From Sambucus nigra (taxonomy: Eukaryota; Streptophyta; Magnoliopsida; Dipsacales; Adoxaceae): DNA of 64,000 bases. Each line of letters opens with the position of its first letter. Position 1 is the first letter of the stretch. The stretch lies in NCBI GenBank assembly GCA_949130495.1, contig OX422208.1, positions 399,798,561-399,862,560 of the forward strand, given 5' to 3'. Positions 46,687 through 57,577 of this stretch are shown here, piece by piece. The position numbers and the translations under genes are program-made. The notes under the pieces are model-generated. The model was given only the letters and a program-made list of their open reading frames with translations. It was not told where the DNA came from and ran no database searches.

Positions 46687-48112
46687 TGATACGACGCAAA
46701 TATTGCATATTTCACCCGTTAACCTACGCCTTATTAGCCCCCTTGGGTATCTTAATCCCTATACTTATGCTCGTTAACCAGACAACCTCGGATTTCTATG
46801 TTAACATGTTTTGCAGGGGTTAATTGAGCTTTTGTAGGTATTTGGATGCTTAGTGTGAAGTTCGGATGCATTCCGGCGAAGTTCCGTACACAACCGCACG
46901 CGCAAGGGCATTTTAGTCTTTTCACAGCTTGGGTACCTGGCCCGACATCTCACGGAAGTTGTATCCCTCCTCGCTAGCTTCGCGTGGCCACGAACGGTGC
47001 GCGATTCCGATTCATAACAAAGAAGTTACGGCGTTTCTTGCGGAGGAAAAATAAGGAAGCAAAAGAGGAGAAGGGAGAAGAGAAGAAGAAGAATGCAGTA
47101 GGCTGCTGCATTCTGCCCTGCTTGATCAATCGATCGACGCTTTTGGTCGATCGATCGACCATTCTGATTTGTCGAAGTTTTGCCTAGGTCGATCGATCGA
47201 CCAAAGGGGTCGATCGATCGATGCTCTGTTTTCTGCAGATATTTTGCCTTCTTTTCTTCCTTCTTTATTTTTAATCCAACTTACTATATAAGCCAATTTT
47301 ATTGTAATAAAAAAAAATATCAGTACATACACGTTTTTAGGTTAGTTTTAGTTAGGGTTTTGGGGTTTTTCTTGGTTCTTCTTCAATTCCTCTTGGTTTG
47401 ACACCCCATGTGGATTGTATGTTGACTATTCATCTTCCCTTTCCTTTAATATAGCTTGTTTTCCATTATTTCTTGCTTTCTAGATAAGTTTCATGCTTTG
47501 TTAATTAGTTTATTGTGTTTATTTATTGTTTTCTTAGTTAATTAGTTTAATTTAGTTTAATCATGCTTAGTCCCTAGATAAATAGGCTCGGGATTGCATT
47601 TCCGCCATTTTCGGGTTCGGACCTCGAAATTTAGGGTTTCGTGTAAAATTGCATTTAATTGAAACCTCGCGTATTAAAGTCGGATTATTAAGCGTTTAAC
47701 TTTCTTTGTCATGCAACGTTAGTGTTTATAGCGATTATCCGAATTTAATCTGCGTGTGACCATTTTTGATTAAATGTTTAATCTCGCAACTTTGGGTTAA
47801 ATTCCTTCTTGCGTGATGTTTATGCTTTATTGAAAATGATCGATTAAATGTTTTTGAATCGAAATTCTAATTAGTAGTTGTTTAGCCCGTGAATGTGTGT
47901 ATGCGATCCCGATCATCGCTTTACTTTTGTGTAGCGTAACTTATTCTTTTCTTTTGTCACCATAACCACACTCCCTGTGGATTTCTTACGATACCCGACT
48001 TACCGTTGTGCTTGCTTGTCAAGTGTAGTAGTAGCTTAGGTTTTTTTGTATCACGGCGGCGAAACACACAACGATTGTGTCCTCACACGAACACACTTTT
48101 TCCGCCCGGTCA
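46687..48112 (+). repeat. 5' LTR of the Athila-type element
   Basis: It is 1426 bp long, running TGATACGACGC to CCGGTCA. It contains four GTCGATCGATCGAC-type palindromes (47123-47222) and a TATATAAG box at 47285-47292. It lacks 76 bp present in the 3' LTR. The missing block is flanked by CAC, which suggests a microhomology deletion after insertion. Confidence 0.9.
47123..47292 (+). promoter_or_regulatory. LTR promoter with TCGATCGATCGA palindrome array
   Basis: Four palindromes of the GTCGATCGATCGAC type lie in 100 bp, and about 62 bp further is TATATAAG. The identical arrangement is in the 3' LTR (51749-51918). Position just upstream of TATA suggests a protein-binding site, but this is inference. 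Confidence 0.75.
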
Positions 48113-48117
48113 CAAAA

Positions 48118-48135
48118 TGGCGCCGTTGCCGGGGA
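48118..48135 (+). other. Primer-binding site, tRNA-Asp type
   Basis: TGGCGCCGTTGCCGGGGA is the complement of the plant tRNA-Asp 3' end and the usual primer site of Athila elements. It lies five bases after the 5' LTR. Confidence 0.9.
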
Positions 48136-48305
48136 GTGTGTTTTAGATTGTAATTGTTTTATTATTTCGTAGTATTTTTCCTTTTATTTTTGTATTCTTT
48201 GTTTTAACCTTTTTGCAGGATAGCATACTTGAGCGCTAAGAAACTTTGATTCGCGGTTACCTTCTTTATTTCTTGGATTCTCCATCTGCAAACAACGAGG
48301 TAATC

Positions 48306-49214
48306 ATGTCCTACTATTATAGTTATTACGGTTATTCTAATGATTCATACTTTGGGGATAGTTTTCAAGTTTTTCATTTTCAAGATTTTCTTGAAAATGA
48401 AAGACTTGAAAACATTTATCGCAATGAAAATCGTTATTGGGAGTTTGAGTTGGATTCATATTTTGAAACCAATGATGATTTTTATTCCGATGATTTAGAA
48501 GATGAGATTTTACCAAATGAGGAGTCCGAGGCTCTTGAGCCGAGGAAGCCTACTTTGGAAGAGACTTTGCTTCTTTACTCCCAAGGTTTGGAAAGCCTAA
48601 ATGATGCTGGAATGAGACTTGGTGCACTTTGCGATGAGATGAATTCTTATGCACAAAAAAACGAGGAGGTGGAAACTTGTGTTTCACCTAAATTTTTCGA
48701 AGAATTTCTCATCGAGTGTGCATCTTTCTCCCCCGAAATTCAATCTCCTTCCGACGATGAGTCGATTGAGATTGAATTTGTTTCATCACCATATTCATTT
48801 TCCGTCATCGAACCATTAGAATTACCGGTTGATTCCTATGAGTGGGTAGAAACTTTTAAAACTTCCGCACTTTTTGCCGATGAGGACTCCTTGCCGGAGT
48901 TGTTTTCGATGGATGTTATCCCCACATGTGCACCATCTCCCATTCCATTTGAAAAATCTTTGGGAGATGAGTCGATTTTTCTTGGACCTCTAGTGTTCTT
49001 GTCCCCCTTGTTATCCAAATCCCCCATCGTCCGCCCAAAATTTCTAATTGGCGATGGTTCACTTTTTTCACCACCCACGTGCCTTCCGTTGTTCAAACGG
49101 AATTCTTATTTTCCGGGAGGCATGTTCGCTTTGGAGGGTCCACCGTTGATCTTTCAAAGTCAAATCCCTTTTTGGGTGGACCCTCAACTATTTAGACTTC
49201 TAGTGTATAGTTAG
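48306..49214 (+). CDS. Acidic protein of unknown function, only ORF of the Athila-type element
   Basis: The frame is intact, 302 codons from the first ATG (the open frame extends 60 bases upstream without an ATG). Residues 1-75 are Tyr/Phe/Asn/Asp-rich (SYYYSYYGYSNDSYFG). Residues 65-85 form a strongly acidic stretch ending DEILPNEESEALEP. Residues 83-125 (KPTLEETLLLYSQGLES onward) look helical and faintly recall a helical segment of Athila gag. The rest is Ser/Pro-rich with acidic clusters and a hydrophobic C terminus. No CCHC knuckle, protease, RT or integrase motif, signal peptide or clear membrane span was seen. It occupies the position of gag, about 190 bp after the primer site. A TTTTTGCAG acceptor-like site lies at 48213-48221. 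It could be a highly modified gag, an accessory protein or a captured gene; I do not recognise it. Confidence 0.6.
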   Translation: MSYYYSYYGYSNDSYFGDSFQVFHFQDFLENERLENIYRNENRYWEFELDSYFETNDDFYSDDLEDEILPNEESEALEPRKPTLEETLLLYSQGLESLNDAGMRLGALCDEMNSYAQKNEEVETCVSPKFFEEFLIECASFSPEIQSPSDDESIEIEFVSSPYSFSVIEPLELPVDSYEWVETFKTSALFADEDSLPELFSMDVIPTCAPSPIPFEKSLGDESIFLGPLVFLSPLLSKSPIVRPKFLIGDGSLFSPPTCLPLFKRNSYFPGGMFALEGPPLIFQSQIPFWVDPQLFRLLVYS

Positions 49215-51299
49215 TGTCAAGTCTAAATAGTAGGTTGTAAATAGTTAGCTTTTTAATTTTCTTTCTTTCCTATTTTTCTTTCCTTTTTATTTAGTCTAGT
49301 GTAATTAGTTAACTTTTTGTTATTTGTTTTTGCTATGCTCGGTACTAACTTGTTTTGTAGATTTCATTGGACTCGTGCTTATGGAGATCGCTCCAACTTT
49401 GGGTAATATCGTTCTTTTCCTCTCTTTGTGTTGTGTTCTTAATGCGCATTGAGGACAATGCAACATTTAAGTTAGGGGGTGTAGGATATTCTATCCATTT
49501 CATGTGTAGTCCATGGATTTGCTCACATTTAGTTACTAAGTATGCCTTTTTGTGAAAATTTTGAAAAATTTCAAAAATATTTTCTTTCTTTTTTCTCCTT
49601 TGTTGGGCATTTTGCCTTGTTTCCAGTGATAAATTTCAATAATTGCCCGATCCAATAGACAACTCAATGATGCATGTTCTCGATTTTAGAAGTTATTAGA
49701 CTTTAGTCCTCAAATCATTGATATTGTGAATAACTTCATGAATTAAACTTTATCCCATGAGCATATACACTTTCCTTGTTATATTGATTTGGTTTAAGAT
49801 TTTTATAACTCGGTAATCTTTTGTTGCATTGTATATACTTACACCGAGTAAGATTTGTACCTTTCGTCATTTTTTAGTGTTATACACTATTCTTTTCTCA
49901 TTGAAAACGTTGAATTCGTTGGTAATCTCACTAATCTTTCATTTAAACGTTCATTAATTGAGTTCATGCTTGAAATGTGTTACTTGATCATGATTTTCAT
50001 ATATTGTTTTGACTTGAGAATTGCGTAAACTTTGTGAAATGATCATAGGCAATCTTTGTTATATCACCCATATTAGCCTTGACCTCACCATATATGTTTC
50101 CCTAGTCAACCCCTTTGAGCCTAAATACTAGCCTTTCGTTTCATTACCCAAAATCCCATAACCAACTCTGCATTGGAGTTTTAGCCCATACATACACTTT
50201 CCATACCTTTGTTTGGAATGATACTTGGGATTAAATGTTGTTGTTTTATTGCGGTTGCAATTTTAGGCATATGAGAGTTTGATAAGCAAAGAAAAGAGAT
50301 GTGAAAAAAGTGAAGAAAAAGAGAAAGCAAAAAGAAAACAAAAGAGAAAATGAGAAAAAGAAGAAAAGAAAAGAAAGAGAAAATTGTAAATGTTGTATAT
50401 AGTTCAATAAGCTTTGATTACTCTCCCCGATGATATATTTAATGCCTTTTTGGAACTTGTTTTCCGATTTTGTTATTGCCCGCATTATCCCATTATCCCG
50501 AGTTTTCATTCCGAACACTTTGAATTCATAAATATATTCCTTCGTTTCGTACCTTATCCATACCTACATTATAACCCTATTAAAGTCCTATGTGATCTTA
50601 GGTTGATGTAATTTAAAAGTCATAATAGTTGTGATAATCTGTGAAAATGCATTTCGCCTCTTTTAGTGTGCAGTATCCTTTCATTGAGATTATAGTTTTT
50701 CATTTTATATATAGCGTTCTTCATTTGTGACATGTGTGCGGCCTAGTTTCTATTTACATTTACTCTTTAGCCCGCATGTCCCGTGTGTTACCTCCCTATT
50801 TCGAGTGAATTCACTTGATGAGTGTAATTTCCATGAGGATTGAATATATGCATGCCTTTATGTTTATCCGGTTTATTTAAGTTTTTACCAAATCATATTG
50901 TGCATTTGTTCTCTCCCCTCCCACATTTTAAGGTTTCAATTCTATGAGGTGCATTCTATAATGTTAATGATTTGGACTTTTGTGTGAATTCATTCACTTT
51001 GCTAATAATGCGTATGAAATCCTTTTCGCCATTGTTGAGTTTGTCGCATGTTGGGTTGGGCATATTTTGAGGAAACTATGTGATGTTTGTGGGTATCATC
51101 CCTGAAAACCCTCACGAGACGACACTCGTCCACTAGGGTAACCTAGGGGTTTAACGGCTTATTGCATATGCTAAATGCAATCGTGCGCCTGCGAAAGTGG
51201 CCTTATCTTTTTATTACTTTTTCATCCCATTTTTTACTTGTATCCTGCTTTTGATTTGCTTGTTGTTTCCTATTTCATTGCTAGGGACTAGCAATGTGT
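49215..51299 (+). other. Non-coding 3' interior of the Athila-type element
   Basis: No long frame is present. It contains a second purine tract AAGTTAGGGGGTGT at 49469-49482, identical over 13 bases to the tract before the 3' LTR, preceded by GAGGACAATGCAACATTT. A 100-nt nearly pure A/G stretch lies at 50286-50387. The remainder is T-rich. Confidence 0.6.
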
Positions 51300-51312
51300 A
51301 AGTTAGGGGGTG
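51300..51312 (+). other. Polypurine tract of the Athila-type element
   Basis: AAGTTAGGGGGTG directly abuts the 3' LTR start TGATATGACGC. Confidence 0.85.
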
Positions 51313-52814
51313 TGATATGACGCAAATATTGCGTATTTCACTCGTTAACCTACGCCTTATTAGCCCCCTTGTGTATCTTAATCCCTATACATATGCTCGT
51401 TAACCAGACAACCTCGGATTTATATGTTAACATGTTTTGCAGGTGTTAATTGAGCTTTTATAGGTATTTGGATGCTTAGTGTGAAGTTCGGATGCATTCT
51501 GGCGAAGTTCCATACACAACCGCACGCGCAAGGGCATTTTAGTCTTTTCACAGCTTAGGTACCTGGCCCGACATCTCAAGGAAGTTGTATCCCTCCTCGT
51601 TAGCTTCGCGTGGCCGCGAATGGTGCGCGATTCCGATTCATAACGAAGAAGTTACGGCGTTTCTTGCGGAGGAAAAACAAGGAAGCAAAAGAGGAGAAGG
51701 GAGAAGAGAAGAAGAAGAATGCAGTAGGCTGCTGCATTCTGCCCTGCTTGATCGATCGATCGACGCTTCTGGTCGATCGATCGACCAATCTGATTTGCCA
51801 AAGTTTTGCCTAGGTCGATCGATCGACCAAAGGGGTCGATCGATCGATGCTCTGTTTTATGCAGATATTTTGCCTTCTTTTCTTTCTTCTTTATTTTTAA
51901 TCCAACTTACTATATAAGCCAATTTTGTTGTAATAAAAAAAAATATCAGTACATACACGTTTTTAGGTTAGTTTTAGTTAGGGTTTTGGGGTTTTGCTTG
52001 GTTCTTCTTCAATTCCTCTTGGTTTGACACCCCATGTGGATTGTATGTTGACTATTCATCTTCCCTTTCCTTTAATATAGCTTGTTTTCCATTATTTCTT
52101 GCTTTCTAGATAAGTTTCATTCTTTGTTAATTAGTTTATTGTGTTTATTTATTGTTTTCTTAGTTAATTAGTTTAATTTAGTTTATTCATGCTTAGTCCC
52201 TAGATAAATAGTGTCGGGATTGCATTTCCGCCATTTTCGGGTTCGGATCTCGAAATTTAGGGTTTCGTGTAAAATTGCATTTAATTGAAACCTCGCGTAT
52301 TAAAGTCGTATTATTAAGCGTTTAACTTTCTTTGTCATGCAACGTTAGTGTTTATAGCGATTATCTGAATTTAATCCGCGTGTGACCATTTTTGATTAAA
52401 TGTTTAATCTCGCAACTTTGGGTTAAATTCCTTCTTGCGTGATGTTTATGCTTAATTGAAAATGATCGATTAAATGTTTTCGAATCGAAATTCTAATTAG
52501 TAGTTGTTTAGCCCGTGAATGTGTGTATGCGATCCCGATCCTCGCTTTACTTTTGTGTAGCGTAACTTATTCTTTTATTTTGTCACCATAACCACACATC
52601 ACCTTTTCTTATTTCTTTTACACCATTTTTATTCTTGAAGTTTTAAAACAATTAAAGTTTAAAATTTAATCACTCCCTGTGGATTTCTTACGATACCCGA
52701 CTTACCGGTGTGCTTGTTTGTCAAGTGTAGTAGTAGCTTAGGTTTTTTTGTATCGCGGCGGCGAAACACACAACGATTGTGTCCTCACACGAACACACTT
52801 TTTCCGCCCGGTCA
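51313..52814 (+). repeat. 3' LTR of the Athila-type element
   Basis: It is 1502 bp, collinear with the 5' LTR plus 76 bp at about 52597-52672. The palindrome array (51749-51849) and TATATAAG (51911-51918) are conserved. Confidence 0.9.
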
Positions 52815-52819
52815 TTTAT

Positions 52820-55800
52820 ATTATTTTGACATAAACAACCCACGATAACTGATTTCCTTAGATTTTGTTCTATGTTCTAAAGTTTAGTTGGGTTCATATA
52901 TAGTTTATTTGGGTTCCCTCAAATAGTCATTTTGTTTTGATTTAATTTGTTGCTAAACCCAAAATTTAATTATATTGATCCTTGGTAAAGTTTTGAAATT
53001 TTCCATAATTTAAAGTAAGGTATTTGGTTGCCGAGTGATTTTGGCATCTTGCTAGAAATTTCGCATACATATGATACATAAGCATCACAGTTTGATTTAG
53101 AGGATTTGTTTTTGTACAACGGTTCATATCACATTTTTTTCTTTTCATTTCACATATTAACATTTTACTTTTCTTCATTTCCCCCTTAAACTTCTGGTTT
53201 CCTAAATATTTCTCCCATTTCTCTCACTTCACGCTTCTCATAAACTCACCCCTTTCTCTCACCGCACGCTTATCACAAAGGTCCAGAACTCTATGCCCCC
53301 CCTCCTCATCTCCATGTTGCCTCCCTCCTCATCTCTACATTACCTCCATTTCCTACACATGCAGGTATGAGATTACTGGGTTTCGATGTTGGGATTTTAA
53401 TTTAGGGTTTTGATTTCCAAATTGGGTGGGTGACATTAGGACCGATGAGTGTGTTTTGATGTTAGAGGTTATTAATTTTAGATAGGGTTTCTTATGGTTC
53501 TTTTATCTTCATTTTTGCAGATCGAACCTCAACTCACAATAAAATATGAAAATAATGTATACCATTTTATTATTTCATATTTTTTATTCCTAAATGTTTG
53601 ATTTGAGGTTCCTATATTTTCACATTTCTTATTTTTTGAGATGTAAGCTTAAAGCTTTTGGCATTTTTGGGTTATAATTTTCTTGAGAAGAGTAACTTTC
53701 ATGAACAAATATATGTTTGTAGTGCTTAGAATAAGTTATGCATAAATTATACGTTTTTATGTATCAAATGATTTTTTCCTTCATTACTAATGAGTTCAAT
53801 GATTTGTATCAAACTTCATACAAATGGTTACATTTTTTTATCATTAGTTATCTTTTTGAGTTTGATAGAGTGTTCAGTATATTCCTTTGATTTTTTTTTT
53901 TGCCTTTCTACCTATTTTGGATTTTTGATCATCTACAGTCTTCAATGAATATGTTTTCATGAGGTTTACTCATTTATATATATTTATTAGTGGATGTAGG
54001 GTGCATTTCACAAACTTACAAATTTGCACAAGGTTGTTATTACAAGGTTTGAACCTGAGGAACACATACATTGAAACACAGGTACTTCACCAGAGGCCTC
54101 TGTACAAATATCGGATACTCCGAGAAAAGCTTGGAACGTGGGGGACATGGCACGAACATAAGGATGCAGTAACGAAACGCTCTGGACAAGGGCAAAAATG
54201 CTCTAATAATTTTAATATATTATTGAGACTGTTATAATTTTTATCTTATGAATTATGCTTTTAGTGTTTTATTTCCATGCATAGCTCATCACATGATATT
54301 TCATACGAAGTTGAAACATAATTAAGTTTCTGTTGTGGAAATTTACAAGAATTTGGTCACACCCAAAGTTTACTTTTTTATAGCATTCATGTTTTGCATA
54401 TGTGGTGGAGGTTGTGTGTTTGGATTACTATTATTGTGTCCCTCTCATATATTTGGTTATCTCTATTGCGGATTAGTGGGAGTTTTTGTTCAGATTACTA
54501 CAAATTTGGGGTTTTAATAAGGCAAATGATGTCGAGCTTTTTGTAATATCTATCAGTGACGTAATAGGTCAGTGCTTTAGTTTATAGGGATGATGGGCAA
54601 GATTCCGAGGATGCGATTTGAAGGCTTAACCAGACAAAGTTTGGTTTAAAGGGTCACCGACTTTGGGTAGAGTGAACTAACCAAGAACGCTTCCATCAAG
54701 GGGATAACTCTCATTCCCATGCCTGCCAATATTGACATAGTGATTTCCAATCCTACCAACATACTTCAATTGTTTAGTGACCACATAAGGGAAACCTTCT
54801 TGCAATATTGGTACTTACCCCTGCTTCAATAGTTTCTGTTTCTATTTGTTTAAAATGAAAAGTTATCTCTTTCATTGTTTGTATCCAAATTTTCCTTTTT
54901 GTTTCTATACTGTGAGAATACTTATAGGCAATTGAACCCAATTGATTGTAATAATCTCTATAGAAGATGGGGATAAGTTTATTTGAAACAAATAATCACA
55001 GTTAAAATGGAAGATGGGAGGACATGAGCTTGAAACTGGCTAGAGGGTGCTCCGATTACGAAGTTGTGACATTGTGTTGGGGTGTATTGGATGGGAAAAC
55101 AAAACCCAATCACTTTTGATTTCATAAAGCATGTTGTTAGTTTTAAAAAAGATAAAATCGTGATGTGGTATTATAGTGTATTGGTGAAAATATAATTTTT
55201 TATTGTAGTATTTTGTTGCAAACGTTCATATTTAATTATCCTTTTGCATTTACATCCAATACTCTTATCTTCCTTTCTAAATCCTTTTATTTCACTGTGA
55301 AATTTACCCGCATATATTAACTTTGTAGCACTCTTTAGAATGGCCTGAGTGTAATTATTTAATTATTCTCTTTGGATATTTTTATTTTCGTGATGTGGTT
55401 ATGACTTAAAGGATTGCTCATCTCTAGAAATGAAATTGAAGAGGGAAAATGGATCTTGCGTAAAATCATTGATGGAGCATGTTGTTTAGAATTTTCCCTA
55501 ATATATTCATGTTCTTGTTTAGAGTTTCCCCAATATATTCATGTTGTTTAGAATTTTCTGAGACCTTATCTGCTGGAACTTGCAGGAACGAGTAAAAGGG
55601 GACGATGGGGTGGAAGAAAAAGATATGATTTTGGTTAGATCAATGCAGTTAGATTAACACAGTTACATGCTTTCGGTTGTTATTCGTTGTTGTTGTTCGC
55701 TGTAATGTTCGCTATCGTTTGTTGTTGTTCGGATGCTTTTGGATGGTGTTTGTTGTGATGATTTGGACAAGTTGTTGTTCGCTGTTGTTGTTCGCTGCTA

Positions 55801-56530
55801 TTCGTTATTGTTCACTGTTGTTCGGATGCTTTCGGCTACTGTTCGCAGTGATTATTTGGATAAGCTGTTGTTTGTTGTTCGTTGTGATGTTTTTTGACTG
55901 GAAAAGCTGCTGTTTTAATTCCCCTCTTGCGAGCTATCTCTCAAGCCATCTCCCTCAATTCCTCATGTGTACGATTATAAAAATGCTCAATATTATATAG
56001 ATATCAAGTAATCCAACTGTATTATACCGATATGAAGATGCTCTGTATTTTTAAAAAAAAAATCGAATTTTCTATGTAATCCTTTGCATATATCAATTTT
56101 CAATAAATGCATATGTGATGGTTTGTTTTTATGGCTTCAAATGTATACATCACAAATCAACTGAGTATTATACCTATATATTTGGTTATGTTTGTTCATA
56201 TTGGTCCGATTGTTAATTTAGTTCATATTTAGCTGAAATTTTGGTTTGTATATTAACTTTAATTCATATATTTGTTCTCTTATAATCAGGTGGTCTCGAG
56301 GAATGTTTTGAGCGACCTCAGAGCCTCTCATACACGAGACGGATCTGATCTGAATTATCGGATATTATCTGAATTCCCAATACCTGAAGTTAAAAGGAAA
56401 TCCAATAGTGTGGTGCTAACACCTGAAGTTAAAAGATGATCAATGAAGTAGACAAATAGCATGTTTATCATTACCACTTCCCACTTCAACTCTTGAATTA
56501 ACTGACCTACCTTAAAATTCAATCACTATG
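52820..56530. other. Unassigned sequence between two retrotransposons
   Basis: This continues the DNA interrupted by the Athila-type insertion. A CT-rich stretch (53200-53360) followed by CACATGCAG/GTATGAG resembles a leader with an intron edge. A 92-codon frame at 53959-54237 contains QRPLYKYRILREKLGTWGTW; I recognise no family. At 55490-55560 AATATATTCATGTT and its context are duplicated. At 55670-55890 a TTCGCTGTTGTTG-type low-complexity repeat occurs, with two roughly 95-bp units starting TTCGGATGCTTT. No gene can be supported. Confidence 0.4.
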
Positions 56531-56639
56531 TGTAGACACCCCATTCTGTTACCCCCTAACTCTCCTTATGTCCCTAGTACCTCCCTTCATCACTATAAAC
56601 CCAAGTCACGTCCCGAGTACTGACCTGGAAGCCATCGGG

Positions 56640-57440
56640 CACTCCCCAGCTCAGTTTGACCCAAAATTCAAACTCTTTGTCTCAATCGAGACTCAATGAA
56701 TATTGGAAGGGCACTGAATACCCTTTCCATCGGTCTACCCCATGCGCGATTCTGACTTACCATGCGGATGAACGATCCGTTTGCGTCCGAAACCTGACCA
56801 AGAGGCCACCGAGCGCTCCCGAGCTCTGTTTGACCTATGTTAACTCTTCAGATCAACCGAGGTTGAATGAATCTTCGAAGGGAACTGAATACCTCTTCCA
56901 ACGGTCTGCCCCGTGTGCGATTCCGACTTACCAAGCGGACGAACGGTCCGTTTGCGTTCGAAACTTGACCCAGAGGCCATCGGGCACTCCCGGGCTCTGT
57001 TTGACCTATGTCAACTCTTCAGCTTGACTGAGACTAAATGAATCTTAAAAGGGAACTGAATCCCCTTTCCAACAGTCCGTCCCGTGCGCGATTTTGACTT
57101 TCCATGCGGACTAACGATCCGTTTGACTCCGGGAGGCCACCGAATGGTTCCCAGACCCGGTTGTCCAAAGTCAACTCTCCAAACCGGGTCAAACTCTTTG
57201 GGATGTCTAAGTATATCTCCTAAACTTTCCAACAGTATGCCCCGTGCGCGATTCGGACATACCATGGGGACGAACGATCCGTTTGCGTCCGAACAATTCC
57301 CCGTCCGATGGACCGACATATGCTTCTGAGCCATATTTGACCCAAAGTCAACTCCTGAACCAGGGAGCGGTCCAAAGGACTTTCGAAGGTATCTGAATTA
57401 CCTTTCAAATGGTATGCCCCGTGCATGATTCTGACCAACG
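56640..57440 (+). repeat. 171-bp tandem repeats upstream of the Tat LTR promoter
   Basis: The word CGATCCGTTTGCGTCCGAA or a variant recurs at 56773, 56944, 57115 and 57275, with spacings of 171, 171 and 160 bp; a degenerate fifth copy lies near 57436. Each unit has a CCCTTTCCAACGGTCTGCCC box and GTGCGCGATTC. Confidence 0.85.
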
Positions 57441-57483
57441 ATTTGCCATCGGCGGACGATTTCCCGAAAAAGCCTGAAGCGCA

Positions 57484-57577
57484 CTGCCAATTGGCAGGTT
57501 CCAGACCCTGCCTATCGGCACCTGCCGATAGGCAGGAACAGGTCTATGCTGATCGGCACTCACCTGGGCCTATAAAA
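57484..57577 (+). promoter_or_regulatory. Tat LTR promoter with palindromes
   Basis: CTGCCAATTGGCAG (57484-57497) and an inverted repeat with arms CCTGCCTATCGGCA and TGCCGATAGGCAGG (57507-57536, two-base spacer) precede TATAAAA at 57571-57577 by 34 bp. CTGATCGGCAC lies between them. Confidence 0.75.

Larger units (their letters stand above)
46687..52814 (+). mobile_element. Athila-type non-autonomous LTR retrotransposon, structurally complete
   Basis: LTRs at 46687-48112 and 51313-52814 begin TGATA(C/T)GACGC and end CGCCCGGTCA. A perfect 5-bp target duplication TTTAT flanks the element (46682-46686 and 52815-52819). The primer site at 48118 is the Athila/tRNA-Asp type. A purine tract AAGTTAGGGGGTG precedes the 3' LTR. 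The LTRs differ by only a few percent by eye plus one 76-bp indel, so the insertion is fairly recent. The 3.2-kb interior encodes a single acidic ORF and no gag, protease, RT or integrase, so movement would need proteins from an autonomous relative. Confidence 0.9.

Noticed and set aside
46984..47401. Open frames rich in DRSIDRP-like residues at 46984-47401, repeated at 51585-52027
   Set aside because: They are translations of the TCGATCGATCGA palindrome array inside an LTR and occur on both strands.
53959..54237. 92-codon frame as a host gene exon
   Set aside because: It has no recognisable domain, no supporting neighbouring exons and sits in repeat-rich sequence.
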